Positions 9,080 to 17,829 of a stretch of 64,000 nucleotides of DNA are shown piece by piece. Position 1 is the stretch's first letter. The number at the start of each line of letters is the position of its first letter. The position numbers and the translations under genes are program-made. The notes below the pieces were generated by a model. It was not told the origin of the DNA. It searched no databases and worked only from the letters and a program-made list of their open reading frames with translations. This DNA comes from Pseudoneobacillus sp052180215 (GTDB taxonomy: Bacteria; Bacillota; Bacilli; Bacillales; Cytobacillaceae): the NCBI RefSeq assembly GCF_052180215.1, contig NZ_CP197471.1:902001-966000 (forward strand). The letters run 5' to 3'.

Positions 9080-9802
9080 CTAGATTTGTCTATTTTCTTT
9101 TACATAGCCATTTTTTTCTGTTTTAAAGGTATCTTTATATTCCACAAGTGCGATTTCGCAATTTTGACCAATGATAATGTGATTTCCACGAACCACTTGG
9201 GCTTTTGTATTTTCTAATGTAATATGATCTCCCTCAATAAGATCGGCCTCTAGTTGTACAGATTTAACTGTTTTTATAAGATTAAGAAGGAAGTTCGATT
9301 TTTCCTTTACTTTAATCGTCTGGCCGCCAATTTCCTTAGCTTTCGATTCTCCGTACGTATAAATTTCAATGGTTTCTGCACTTAAAAGTCCTTCAACTTT
9401 AAACTGACCTTCTGCCTTAAAGGCTTCAACCTCACAATCGCCATCCACCACAATCTTTCCCTGGACTTTCAGGTCTTCACCTTTTACATTCCCATCGACA
9501 GATGTAGTGCCGGAAACGACCATTTTACTCATAAGAACATTACCTTTAATGACTCCTCGACCTTCAACCTTTAAATCAGAAGTATAGACTTTACCATTTA
9601 TTTTGGCGTTCCCACTAATCTTCACCTTTTCACTCTTTATATCGCCATTAACAGCCCCAGAACCATTACATTCAAAAAGATGGCATTGCAGATCTCCATT
9701 GACCGTTCCTTTTCCATTAATACTAACCTGGTCAAATTCACCGCCGCTTGCACTGCCAAAACCATTTATCATCAAATCGCCTAATTTATTATCTGTAACC
9801 AT
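9080..9802 (-). CDS. yhbE: Bactofilin-like polymer-forming protein YhbE
   Basis: First of the tandem bactofilins, 240 residues, starting at ATG 9802 behind AAGGAGGAG. Its central part is a run of about a dozen beta-helix rungs of the form (V/I)xGxGxVNGDLxC, ending in IGQNCEIALVEYKDTFK. Two cysteines in CHLFECNGS sit in the first rungs. It lies 12 bases downstream of yhbD and 21 bases upstream of yhbF, so the three form one transcript. A scaffold role at the membrane is inferred from the family. Confidence 0.85.
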   Translation of the reverse strand: MVTDNKLGDLMINGFGSASGGEFDQVSINGKGTVNGDLQCHLFECNGSGAVNGDIKSEKVKISGNAKINGKVYTSDLKVEGRGVIKGNVLMSKMVVSGTTSVDGNVKGEDLKVQGKIVVDGDCEVEAFKAEGQFKVEGLLSAETIEIYTYGESKAKEIGGQTIKVKEKSNFLLNLIKTVKSVQLEADLIEGDHITLENTKAQVVRGNHIIIGQNCEIALVEYKDTFKTEKNGYVKENRQI

Positions 9803-9814
9803 TGTTTCTCCTCC

Positions 9815-10438
9815 TTACAGTAATCTGCTTTTTAATTCTTCTGTGCATGTTGCAATCGATTGAACAACGACGACTCGAGTGCCTTTTTCAAAGTATAAAC
9901 TTTCTTCATTAGAGACCATTAAACAAGAAGAGATTCCAAGTTTGCGAATAAATAGTAACTGGGTGTGTGTGGATTGCCCTTCTTTGTAATGGTCATTTAG
10001 AACTTGCAAGACCATTTTGCCTTCTTCAAGGTTGATTTCTCCAGACTGAAGAAGTTTTTCTAAAATAAAGAGCTCTAAAATACGCTCAAAAGTGAATTCT
10101 TGTATGTCTCCATAATGGGTTAAATAAAAGTCGAGAACAGGTTTTGAAACAATGTTACGTTTTAAAAGTTCTTCAGGATTTAATTGGACATCTCCAAGAG
10201 AAGGAGAGAACATATCAGCCAATTCATCTAAAGATAGATTTTCTTTCATCGATTGAATTTTTTCAATTCGTTCTAAGATTTTTTCTTTTGGAAAAAAGGT
10301 TTCTTGGCCTGTGAATGTTGACTTTCGTATGAACCAGTCCTCAGGAATTAAATTCTTCCGTTTCCATCTATAAAGCTGACCATAAGAAATACCAGTCAAA
10401 TCTAATAAATCCTTTTTAGAAATTAAATCATTAACCAT
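9815..10438 (-). CDS. yhbD: YhbD-like regulator with MerR-type N-terminus (DUF4004)
   Basis: A 207-residue protein whose first 60 residues form a MerR-like helix-turn-helix (LLDLTGISYGQLYRWKRKNLIP, then a wing with TFTGQETFFPKEKI). The rest is a helical domain with the YLTHYGDIQEFTFERILEL segment and no metal-binding cysteine pattern. It heads the bactofilin operon. A perfect 11-bp inverted repeat lies between its predicted -35 and -10 elements, the place MerR family proteins bind, so self-regulation is a strong inference. ATG at 10438 is preceded by GGAAGGTG. Confidence 0.82.
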   Translation of the reverse strand: MVNDLISKKDLLDLTGISYGQLYRWKRKNLIPEDWFIRKSTFTGQETFFPKEKILERIEKIQSMKENLSLDELADMFSPSLGDVQLNPEELLKRNIVSKPVLDFYLTHYGDIQEFTFERILELFILEKLLQSGEINLEEGKMVLQVLNDHYKEGQSTHTQLLFIRKLGISSCLMVSNEESLYFEKGTRVVVVQSIATCTEELKSRLL

Positions 10439-10461
10439 TTTACGTTCACCTTCCTATGAAA

Positions 10462-10492
10462 ACAATGTAACATAACACTGTTACATTGTAAA
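10462..10492 (-). promoter_or_regulatory. Promoter and palindromic operator of yhbD
   Basis: ACAATGTAACA (10462-10472) and TGTTACATTGT (10479-10489) form a perfect inverted repeat with a 6-base spacer. On the minus strand TTTACA (10487-10492) and TACATT (10464-10469) are 17 bases apart and give a plausible sigma-A promoter that the palindrome fills. Confidence 0.65.
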
Positions 10493-10605
10493 GGCGTGGT
10501 GGAAAACTTTTTTACAAATTTTAGTGGGGTCTTAGGGACTGAATAATTCTATCTTGTGACACAAAAAATACCAATGTTAGTAATGACTGCAATAGGAGGT
10601 AGGTT

Positions 10606-12420
10606 ATGAAATGGTTTTATAAAGTCTTTATTTCTCTAGCTATTTTGAGTTTAATTGGCTGTACAGGGAATCAAGGTGCATCAAAACTTGGTCAAAATAA
10701 TGGAGATAGTCAGGGACTAAGACGGGTTGGTAATACAGAAGGTGAAATGAATAAGGTTAATCTTTTAAGAACAAATAATGCTCAAAATCAATATGACAAC
10801 CAAAACCAAACAAATACGTCAATTGATGATCAAGGGTTATCTGAAGAATACCATGGTCATATTTCCAATCGTCCAGAATTAGAATTACGTAAAGAAAAGA
10901 AACAGCCACCTGCGGCCAACAACCGTTTTATTCAAGTGCAACTATTGGGAATAAATGATTTACACGGTCAATTAAATGTTACTAGAAAAGTCGCTGGTAA
11001 ACCTGCCGGACGTGTGGACATTTTAGCAGCTTATTTAAAGCAAAGGGCAGCAGAAAATGCGAATACATTACTTGTACAGGCAGGGGATATGGTAGGGGCA
11101 AGTCCACCTGTTTCAGCTCTTTTACAAGATGAGCCTACGATAGAAATCCTTAATAAACTTGGTTTTAAAATTGGAACGGTAGGGAATCACGAATTTGATG
11201 AAGGGGTAAAGGAATTACTTCGGTTAATTAACGGGGGAACGCATGAAAAAACAGGGAACTTTGCTGGTGCTAACTTTCCCTGGGTGGTCGCAAATGTAAT
11301 CGATGAAAAGTCGGGTAAAACAATCTTACCACCTTATAAAGTTTTAAAAGTAAACGGTATGCCAATTGGCTTTATTGGAGTGGTGACAACTGAAACACCA
11401 ACTGTTGTTGTACCAAGCGGTGTTGCTGGATTGAAGTTTACAGACGAAGTAGAAGCTGTAAACCGTTATGCATCAGAGTTAAAAAAACAAGGTGTGAAAT
11501 CCATCATAGTATTAGCCCATAACCCAGGAACCTCAGGTGTAAATGGGGAAAATCCAACAGGCGACCTAGTTAGGATTGCAAATGGTGTCGATGATGAAGT
11601 AGATATTATTTTTGGTGGTCACAACCATGCTTATATGAATGCAACGTTTGATAAAAAATTAGTGGTACAATCTTATTCGTACGGTACAGCTTTTTCGGAT
11701 GTTGATATCCAAATCGATCCAAAAACAAAGGATATTGTCTCCAAAAATGCTGAAATTGTCACCACCTTCCAAGAAGGAATGAATCCAGATCCAGAAATTA
11801 AACAGATGATTGAAAAATACGAAGCGAAAGTGGAACCTATTGTAAATAGAGTAGTAGGTTCCACTACTTCAAATCTAACTGCTATGCAAAATGCAAATGG
11901 CGAATCAGTCATGGGTGATTTAATTGCCGATGCACAAAGGGCGGTGATGAAAACGGATATTGCGCTGATGAATCCTGGAGGCATTCGTGCTGATATCAAT
12001 CCTGGGGACATTACGTGGGGAGAAATTTACACGGTTCAGCCATTTAATAATGACCTTGTGAAAATGACCATGACAGGTCAGCAAATCCGGGATGTTTTAA
12101 ATCAGCAATGGAGCACCACAAAAACTAATATGCTTCAAATATCAGGATTTACCTATACATGGGATGCTAACTTACCTATTGGACAAAAAGTATTAAATAT
12201 TCTCCTTCCAGATGGAACTGCGATAGACCCTAATCAAACCTATACGGTAACGGCTAATGCCTTCCTTGCAGGTGGAGGAGATGGATTCACGGTATTTACT
12301 CAAGCACAAAATAAAGTGATAGGACCAGTTGATTTGGATGCGCTGGTGGATTATTTTAAATCACTTCCAAATCCGTTTACTTATCAGTTGGATAATCGTA
12401 TCCAGAAGGTTCAGTATTAA
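10606..12420 (+). CDS. Lipoprotein 5'-nucleotidase / metallophosphoesterase
   Basis: Secreted, lipid-anchored phosphohydrolase that probably scavenges phosphate and nucleosides from extracellular nucleotides. The signal peptide ends in LSLIGC (Cys 19); a low-complexity Asn/Gln-rich linker follows to ~residue 100. The metallophosphatase domain shows INDLHGQL, QAGDMVGASPP, GNHEFDEG and GGHNHAYM (two-metal site), and the C-terminal 5'-nucleotidase domain shows NPGGIRAD and the substrate-clamping GGGDGFTVF. The 604-residue length fits the single-unit enzyme, not the double-length YfkN. ATG follows ATAGGAGG. It has its own promoter region and terminator. Confidence 0.92.
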   Translation: MKWFYKVFISLAILSLIGCTGNQGASKLGQNNGDSQGLRRVGNTEGEMNKVNLLRTNNAQNQYDNQNQTNTSIDDQGLSEEYHGHISNRPELELRKEKKQPPAANNRFIQVQLLGINDLHGQLNVTRKVAGKPAGRVDILAAYLKQRAAENANTLLVQAGDMVGASPPVSALLQDEPTIEILNKLGFKIGTVGNHEFDEGVKELLRLINGGTHEKTGNFAGANFPWVVANVIDEKSGKTILPPYKVLKVNGMPIGFIGVVTTETPTVVVPSGVAGLKFTDEVEAVNRYASELKKQGVKSIIVLAHNPGTSGVNGENPTGDLVRIANGVDDEVDIIFGGHNHAYMNATFDKKLVVQSYSYGTAFSDVDIQIDPKTKDIVSKNAEIVTTFQEGMNPDPEIKQMIEKYEAKVEPIVNRVVGSTTSNLTAMQNANGESVMGDLIADAQRAVMKTDIALMNPGGIRADINPGDITWGEIYTVQPFNNDLVKMTMTGQQIRDVLNQQWSTTKTNMLQISGFTYTWDANLPIGQKVLNILLPDGTAIDPNQTYTVTANAFLAGGGDGFTVFTQAQNKVIGPVDLDALVDYFKSLPNPFTYQLDNRIQKVQY

Positions 12421-12449
12421 AACATTTTACTATTATAGAAAGGCAAAAA

Positions 12450-12479
12450 AGGAGTAGTTTCCATTTAGAAACTACTCCT
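12450..12479. terminator. Bidirectional intrinsic terminator
   Basis: 12-bp perfect stem (AGGAGTAGTTTC / GAAACTACTCCT) between convergent genes. It overlaps the last codons of the OsmC gene. Confidence 0.85.
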
Positions 12480-12936
12480 GCTTATTTTTAAGACTCACTA
12501 CGATCGTCGCATGTAATTCGACTTCCACATTTCCCTTAATAGCACGGCTAATCATGCAGGATGATTCTGCTTTTCTAGCCAGCTTTTCAGCTAATTGCAA
12601 ATCCTTTTTCGATGAATCATGTTTAAGAATGATATGCGGACGATGAATAATTTTTTTATACGTAATAACACCTTTTGTTACATCCACGATACCTTCAGAC
12701 GTCATGGTTAACTGATCCTTTTCTAAACGACTTCTTTCCATCATCGCAGCTAAAGTGATAATATAACAAGTTGCAGCTGCCCCAAGGAGCATTTCATCAG
12801 GATTTGTTCCGATACCGGGTCCATCCATCTCAGGTGGTATCGAGACCTTTGTTTTTAAATGGCCTGTTTCAATGTCTCCCACATCATTACGTAATCCTGG
12901 CCAATTAGCCTTCAAAAGAAATCTATGCTCTGCCAA
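12472..12936 (-). CDS. OsmC-family peroxiredoxin (SACOL1771-like)
   Basis: Cytosolic thiol peroxidase expected to reduce organic hydroperoxides. The two redox cysteines of OsmC proteins are visible: Cys57 in AAATCYIITL and Cys127 in AESSCMISRAIKG, separated by the usual ~70 residues. The longer frame to 12957 exists, but GGAGGA lies inside it, and a TTG at 12936 is spaced correctly to begin MAEHRFLLKANWPG, so I use that start (154 residues). It is followed by a terminator and lies 37 bases downstream of the trhA start-side neighbour on the same strand, so co-transcription with trhA is possible. Confidence 0.85.
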   Translation of the reverse strand: MAEHRFLLKANWPGLRNDVGDIETGHLKTKVSIPPEMDGPGIGTNPDEMLLGAAATCYIITLAAMMERSRLEKDQLTMTSEGIVDVTKGVITYKKIIHRPHIILKHDSSKKDLQLAEKLARKAESSCMISRAIKGNVEVELHATIVVSLKNKQE

Positions 12937-12973
12937 ATCCGTTCCTCCTATTTTCATGCAGTTCTTCTGTCTA

Positions 12974-13621
12974 TTATATTACATATAAAAAGACAGACAA
13001 GAAATGTGCTAAGGTTCCAAGCATAATGAAAATATGAAAGATTTCATGAAAGCCCATATATTTTAATTCTAAAAATTTCGGTTTTGTTCCATAAATGACG
13101 CCACCAATTGTATATAAAACGCCTCCAAGAATAAGTAGGAAAAGACCTTGAGGGCTTAAATTTTCTGATAGAGGTGCCGCAAAAAAGATAATTAACCATC
13201 CCATTCCAATATAAAGAGAGGTTGATAGCCATCTTGGGCAATGAAACCAAACGAGCTTAAAAATGACACCTGAAACAGCAATTGTCGTTACTAATGAAAA
13301 TAAAATCCAACCTGTTATCCCTTTTAAGCTTATGAGACAAAAAGGAGTGTAAGTTCCTGCAATTAAGATAAAAATCATGGAATGATCAAGTCTTCTCAAA
13401 AAAGCAATCACTTTGTCTCGTGCCATCACCATATGATAGGTGGCCGATGCAGAGTAAAGTAAAATCATACTAAGGCCAAAAATAATAACAGCTGTAATGG
13501 CTAGCGGTGAACCAGTCGTCATCGAAGTTTTGATGACCATAGCTAGTAAAGCAATGAAGGATAAAATGGCTCCGACTAAATGGGTGAGTCCATTAATTGG
13601 CTCTCGAATATAAGTATTCAT
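12974..13621 (-). CDS. trhA: Hemolysin III family membrane protein (TrhA/YplQ-like)
   Basis: A 215-residue protein with seven predicted helices of the PAQR/hemolysin III superfamily. The signature residues are present: an N-terminal EPINGLTHLVGA with the conserved His, SATYHM near residue 62, the HSMIFILIAGTYTP segment, and a C-terminal GFHEIFHIFIMLGTLAHF carrying the metal-binding histidines. Members have been linked to membrane homeostasis; hemolytic activity is not implied. ATG at 13621 follows AAAGGAG. A dyad ATGTAGT...ACTACAT (13636-13656) sits just upstream. Confidence 0.88.
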   Translation of the reverse strand: MNTYIREPINGLTHLVGAILSFIALLAMVIKTSMTTGSPLAITAVIIFGLSMILLYSASATYHMVMARDKVIAFLRRLDHSMIFILIAGTYTPFCLISLKGITGWILFSLVTTIAVSGVIFKLVWFHCPRWLSTSLYIGMGWLIIFFAAPLSENLSPQGLFLLILGGVLYTIGGVIYGTKPKFLELKYMGFHEIFHIFIMLGTLAHFLSVFLYVI

Positions 13622-13635
13622 ATCAACACTCCTTT

Positions 13636-13656
13636 ATGTAGTTTTTAATACTACAT
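13636..13656 (-). promoter_or_regulatory. Dyad upstream of trhA
   Basis: ATGTAGT (13636-13642) and ACTACAT (13650-13656) are perfect inverted 7-mers with a 7-base AT spacer, about 15 bases before the trhA start codon. A regulator site is inference. Confidence 0.35.
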
Positions 13657-13745
13657 ATAATGATACATAGATAACAGAACCTAGTCAATCATAATTTAAT
13701 TCGTTATAATAGAAATAATCTTGAAAGAAAACAGAGGGTAATGTA

Positions 13746-14315
13746 ATGAAAAATTTACAAGAATGGATGGAAGAACTGGGCTTAAACCATAATCTTCACT
13801 TAGACGATATTCCGGAAATAGATTTGTATATGGACCAAGTGATACAACTATTTGAAAATAAATTCAGTCGTTCTAAGCGAAATGAGGATGAAAAAGTATT
13901 AACGAAGACGATGATTAATAACTATGCAAAAGGAAAGTTATTTTTCCCTATTAAAAATAAAAAGTATTCGAAAGAGCACCTGATCCTAATAAGTTTAATT
14001 TATCAGCTAAAAGGAGCTCTTTCGATTGGTGATATTAAGTCAACTCTTGATGGTATTAATGTCAAAATTGAAAAGGAAGAAATTGATTTAGAAGCGTTCT
14101 ATAATAGTTACCTAACCATTCATACTAAAAATGCTGAGAGTTTTTATGAGGAATTAAAGCTTCATGCTGAAGAAGTAAATGAGGGAATTGGGAATATGGA
14201 TGATCCTTTATTAGAACAAATTTTAATGATCGCCTCCTTAGCTAATATTAGTAATATGTATAGAAGAGCAGCGGAAAAACTAATTGATGAGCTACCTGCA
14301 AGTTTAAAAAAATAG
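13746..14315 (+). CDS. DUF1836 domain protein
   Basis: A soluble, mostly helical 189-residue protein matching DUF1836: an N-terminal helix pair, then VLTKTMINNYAKGKLFFPIKNKKYSKEHLILI, which looks like a winged or MerR-like helix-turn-helix, and a helical tail. I infer DNA binding from this segment; no function is established to my knowledge. ATG at 13746 follows AGAGGG. It stands alone between trhA (divergent) and a repeat-rich intergenic region. Confidence 0.7.
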   Translation: MKNLQEWMEELGLNHNLHLDDIPEIDLYMDQVIQLFENKFSRSKRNEDEKVLTKTMINNYAKGKLFFPIKNKKYSKEHLILISLIYQLKGALSIGDIKSTLDGINVKIEKEEIDLEAFYNSYLTIHTKNAESFYEELKLHAEEVNEGIGNMDDPLLEQILMIASLANISNMYRRAAEKLIDELPASLKK

Positions 14316-14362
14316 GCTTTGTTATTATTCATTGTTGATTTTCGTGTAGGTATGAATTAATA

Positions 14363-14543
14363 GGCGGAGAAATTCCGGCTAATGTATATAGAGGAAGTTA
14401 AAGAAGTAGATATAAGCGGAGAAATTCCGCTTAACGGCTCTAAATACAACAGAAACCCAAAGGTTTGGATAGGATAACCGGAAAAACTCCCCTTATTTTA
14501 AAGGAAATATGGGTATTTCTCAAAATAAAAGGAATTTTTCCGT
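14363..14543. repeat. Cluster of GCGG/CCGC palindromic repeats
   Basis: The gap 14316-14600 holds no gene. It contains related units: 14363-14380 (GGCGGAGAAATTCCGGCT), 14413-14433 (arms TAAGCGGA / TCCGCTTA), and a pair of ~21-base units near 14479-14499 and 14523-14543 that are inverted relative to each other (CGGAAAAA..CC..TTATTTT). The hairpin at 3515-3559 uses the same TAAGCGG core. Confidence 0.6.
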
Positions 14544-14600
14544 CTATTTTTCAAACACATTGAAATCAACATTCAGTTATAACACCGTCAGAAAATAAAT

Positions 14601-14637
14601 AAAAAGGATGGTGCAAATGAACTACACCATCCTTTTT
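14601..14637. terminator. Bidirectional intrinsic terminator
   Basis: 13-bp perfect stem AAAAAGGATGGTG / CACCATCCTTTTT between the convergent DUF1836 and serine hydrolase genes. Confidence 0.88.
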
Positions 14638-14638
14638 C

Positions 14639-15718
14639 CTAATATCTATTGAAAACATTTACTTTTTTATTCAATAAAATAGCTGAAAGGTCTAGAGCCA
14701 TACTGTCAACATTGGTCATGACATTGTTACTTAGGACAATAACTGTATAATCTTTTTCGGGATAATACTCCATAATAGAACGGAATCCGTTAATTCCCCC
14801 GTTATGCATATGAACTCTTTCCCCTAATACTTCCTTGTTCATCCAGCCGTAAGCATAATCTTCCTTTTCTGGACGAAATAATTCCTTTTGGGATTCTTCA
14901 TTTAATAGGTTTCCTTTATGGATGGCTTTGATATAAGCATCTAAATCGCCAACGGTAGAAATGAGCATTCCTGCAGCATATGGAATACTGTTATCCATTA
15001 ACGTGTCTTTTTTAGTCCCTTTATAGCCAACAGCAAGCCCCTCAGCTTCATTACGATTTGCTGTTGTCATGTTCAGATTAACAGGTTTAAGGATATTTTT
15101 TTCTAAAAATTGTTCGTAAGGAATACCGGATACCTTTTCGATAATCAAGCCTAGTAAGATGTAGTTAGAGTTAGAATAGGAAAACTTTTTCCCAGGTTCA
15201 AAATCTAGTTCTTCATTTTCAAACCAATGAACAATCTCTTCAGGTGATACTTTTTTTTTCTGATTAAAATTACCAGACGTGTAATTATAGATTCCCGAAG
15301 TATGAGTCAATAGTTGATGAATGGTTATTTCATTCCCTCTTGGAAACTTTGGGAGGTATTGATCAATGGTATCACTCGTTTTTAACTTTCCTTCTTCTTC
15401 AAGCATTAAGATGGCTGCAGATGTGAAGGATTTGGTAATGGAGCCAATTTGATATTGAGTTTGAACATCATTTTTGATTTTTTTCTTTTTGTCTGCCCAT
15501 CCATAGCTTTCTTCAAAAATAGTATCCTCACCTTTTGTAACTAGCACAGTTCCTTGAAAAGTTTCACCTTTATCATCCATATACTGTGCAATTTTTTCAG
15601 ATGTACTGCCTTCATATTTATTAGGGTTAAAAGATGAAGAAAAAACAAACATAGCAACAAACCCTACCACTAGTAGGACTAACGCAATTCCGAACACCAT
15701 AAAACCTTTTTTTAACAT
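14639..15718 (-). CDS. Serine hydrolase, beta-lactamase class C / PBP4* family
   Basis: Membrane-anchored hydrolase with one N-terminal helix (residues ~6-26) and an extracellular serine hydrolase domain. The catalytic SxxK is GSITKSF (Ser93), the YxN motif is YSNSNY, and the third motif is HMHNGG in place of KTG, as in class C-like carboxypeptidases and esterases. A HQLLTHTSGIYNYTSG segment is also typical. ATG at 15718 was chosen over 15724 because AGGAGAGGA is 8 bases from the former and 2 from the latter. Substrate unknown: D-Ala peptides, esters or beta-lactams are all possible. Confidence 0.85.
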   Translation of the reverse strand: MLKKGFMVFGIALVLLVVGFVAMFVFSSSFNPNKYEGSTSEKIAQYMDDKGETFQGTVLVTKGEDTIFEESYGWADKKKKIKNDVQTQYQIGSITKSFTSAAILMLEEEGKLKTSDTIDQYLPKFPRGNEITIHQLLTHTSGIYNYTSGNFNQKKKVSPEEIVHWFENEELDFEPGKKFSYSNSNYILLGLIIEKVSGIPYEQFLEKNILKPVNLNMTTANRNEAEGLAVGYKGTKKDTLMDNSIPYAAGMLISTVGDLDAYIKAIHKGNLLNEESQKELFRPEKEDYAYGWMNKEVLGERVHMHNGGINGFRSIMEYYPEKDYTVIVLSNNVMTNVDSMALDLSAILLNKKVNVFNRY

Positions 15719-15915
15719 GTACATTCCTCTCCTAATCCCATTTCAATGCAATTCTATGTTAGTTATATAAGTGATTGATTTACAAGAAACCATTTTATCA
15801 TTATTTGGTAAATAAATATAATGGAAATAAATAAAAAAATTTTCACATAACAAAACTTTTTTCCAACTTGGATGTCTAATAGATACAACCATAGGGAAGT
15901 AAGGGGGGCGATGAT

Positions 15916-16440
15916 ATGAATACTGATGAGCAACTAGTTCGAAAAGCGATTCAAGGGAACGATGAAGCGTTTTTAGAACTGATTCATATTTACAAGATTG
16001 ATTTATATAAGGCGGCACTTTCATTTTTTCGAAATGAGGGAGATGCCTTGGAAGCGATACAGGAGGTTACGTATCGTGCCTATAAAAATATTCACACCGT
16101 TCGGGAAACTTCTTATTTTAAAACTTGGCTCATTCGAATCATGATTAATTATTGTAATGACCAATTAAAAAGAAATAAGAGAGTAATAGTAGATAACGAA
16201 ATGATCCAGACCCAGGGTACTGCCGAAAATCATGCGGAACTGGAAATAAAGGATGCAATGTTAAGCCTTGATGAGCGTTCGCGTGAAATCTTAACGCTTA
16301 AATATTTTCATGATTTGAAAATTAAGGATATAGCCAGCTCGATGCAGTGCCCAGAAGGTACAGTAAAAACTTGGCTCAACAAAGCGCTAAAGTCACTTCG
16401 TGGAAAGCTAGAAGAGAAGGGCGGGAACTTCCATGTTTAA
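15916..16440 (+). CDS. ECF-type RNA polymerase sigma factor
   Basis: A 174-residue sigma-70 family factor with region 2 (residues ~9-75: DEAFLELIHIYKIDLYKAALSFF, then AIQEVTYRAYKNI) and region 4 (LDERSREILTLKYFHDLKIKDIASSMQCPEGTVKTWLNKALKSL, residues ~115-165). It overlaps the next gene by 8 bases, an arrangement typical for a sigma factor and its membrane anti-sigma factor. ATG follows GGGGGGCGATGAT. The divergent neighbour is a serine hydrolase; a role in envelope stress is inference. It is in the SigV/SigY-like size class, but I cannot name it. Confidence 0.9.
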   Translation: MNTDEQLVRKAIQGNDEAFLELIHIYKIDLYKAALSFFRNEGDALEAIQEVTYRAYKNIHTVRETSYFKTWLIRIMINYCNDQLKRNKRVIVDNEMIQTQGTAENHAELEIKDAMLSLDERSREILTLKYFHDLKIKDIASSMQCPEGTVKTWLNKALKSLRGKLEEKGGNFHV

Positions 16441-17755
16441 AAATGAAGAAGAAAAATTAAATGAGTATAAAAAAATGTATGACCAAATACCGATATCGAT
16501 AGAATCATTGGACCAGGCGATTTTAGCTGGGTTTCAAAAAGCGAAGGTAGAAGAAAAACGGAAACCTAGTCGAAAAAAATGGATGTATAGTTTGACTGCA
16601 GCTGCCATCTTATTAATAGGTTTTTTCACTTCCATTCGAATGTCACCAGCATTTGCTGATTATATTACGGTGATTCCTGGAATGGAAAAAGTAGTAGAGT
16701 TAATTCGTTATGACAAAGGAATGATGTCAGCAATCGAAAATGATTACTATCAGCCTATCGGAGCTTTTGAAGAAAATAAAGGATTAAAAGTAACGATTGA
16801 TGGAGCCATTGCAGATGAAAGTGGAATGGTGCTTTTCTACACATTAGAATCAAATGAAAAAGTGAAGGAGCTGTACATCGATAAAGCAATTATTGAAAGC
16901 TTAAATGGAGAGAAATTAGATTTGTCATCTATATCATATGGGTCTTCCCACTTTTCGCAAGAAGGGGAAAGGTCATATCACGGAACGCTAGATTACTTCT
17001 TCAAAAAGCCTATCAAATTAGGGGAATATAAGCTTAACTTACAGTTAAAAGGGGATATTGAGTCCAGCTATACTATTCCTTTTACACTTAACAAAGAAAT
17101 GCAAACGAAAAAAACGTATCAAATTAATAAAACGGTTGAGATTGAAGGGCAAAAAATGACGTTTTTAACAGCAACAGTACAGCCCTTAAGAGTAGCGGTA
17201 CATCTAAAAATGGATCCGAATAATACGAAGAAAATACTAGAGTTTAAGGACTTAAGACTTGTGGATGAAAATGGTGAGGCATGGAACAAGAATACAAACG
17301 GTACTTCTGCCTCTAGAATCTCTGATGACGAAGAGATTATTTATCTTCAAAGCAATTATTTCCGAAAACCAAAGGAATTGTATCTTGTTATGGATAAATT
17401 GCAAGCTATTGATAAGGCTGAAAAATATGTAGTTGTAGACACGGAAAAACAACAAATTCTGAAGCAACCAAAAGGTGAAATATTAAAAAGTGTTAAGGTG
17501 AGTGGTGACCATCTTGATTTTACGATGAAAAATGGTGAGGATTTCCCGTATTTTGTTTTCGGAAAAATTATGGATGGAAATGGAACTGAAATTCATCCTG
17601 AAACATCCTATTTTAGTGGCATAGGGGAACAGGAGATTGAGAAGGAGTTTGGAGTTCAAATAGCTAATCTGAAAAATCAAAAGGGCCCTTTATCATTCGA
17701 AATTAGCTTCTTCCCAGCTTGGATCGAAGGAAAGGTAAAAGTGAAATTAAAATAG
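16433..17755 (+). CDS. DUF4179 membrane protein, probable anti-sigma factor
   Basis: A 440-residue type II membrane protein: a charged cytosolic N-terminus (~45 residues), one helix (MYSLTAAAILLIGFFTSI, ~residues 47-64) and a large extracellular domain with the conserved SPAFADYITVIPGMEKVVELIRYDKG start of DUF4179. The C-terminal half resembles DUF5643-type beta domains. It overlaps the ECF sigma gene by 8 bases, so translation is coupled and it very likely restrains that sigma factor. The cytosolic part lacks the HxxxCxxC zinc motif of ZAS anti-sigma factors. A strong terminator follows. Confidence 0.82.
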   Translation: MFKNEEEKLNEYKKMYDQIPISIESLDQAILAGFQKAKVEEKRKPSRKKWMYSLTAAAILLIGFFTSIRMSPAFADYITVIPGMEKVVELIRYDKGMMSAIENDYYQPIGAFEENKGLKVTIDGAIADESGMVLFYTLESNEKVKELYIDKAIIESLNGEKLDLSSISYGSSHFSQEGERSYHGTLDYFFKKPIKLGEYKLNLQLKGDIESSYTIPFTLNKEMQTKKTYQINKTVEIEGQKMTFLTATVQPLRVAVHLKMDPNNTKKILEFKDLRLVDENGEAWNKNTNGTSASRISDDEEIIYLQSNYFRKPKELYLVMDKLQAIDKAEKYVVVDTEKQQILKQPKGEILKSVKVSGDHLDFTMKNGEDFPYFVFGKIMDGNGTEIHPETSYFSGIGEQEIEKEFGVQIANLKNQKGPLSFEISFFPAWIEGKVKVKLK

Positions 17756-17760
17756 TAGAA

Positions 17761-17800
17761 AATAAAGAATGGTAGCCGATGTAAGCTGCCATTCTTTATT
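17761..17800. terminator. Bidirectional intrinsic terminator
   Basis: 16-bp stem AATAAAGAATGGTAGC / GCTGCCATTCTTTATT with one wobble pair, between convergent genes. Confidence 0.88.
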
Positions 17801-17829
17801 TGATTTTTTGAAAGGCTTTAGGACAGATC

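Noticed and set aside
16433..17755. RsiV-type lysozyme-sensing anti-sigma factor
   Set aside because: The extracellular part begins with the DUF4179 motif and not the DUF3298/DUF4163 domains of RsiV.
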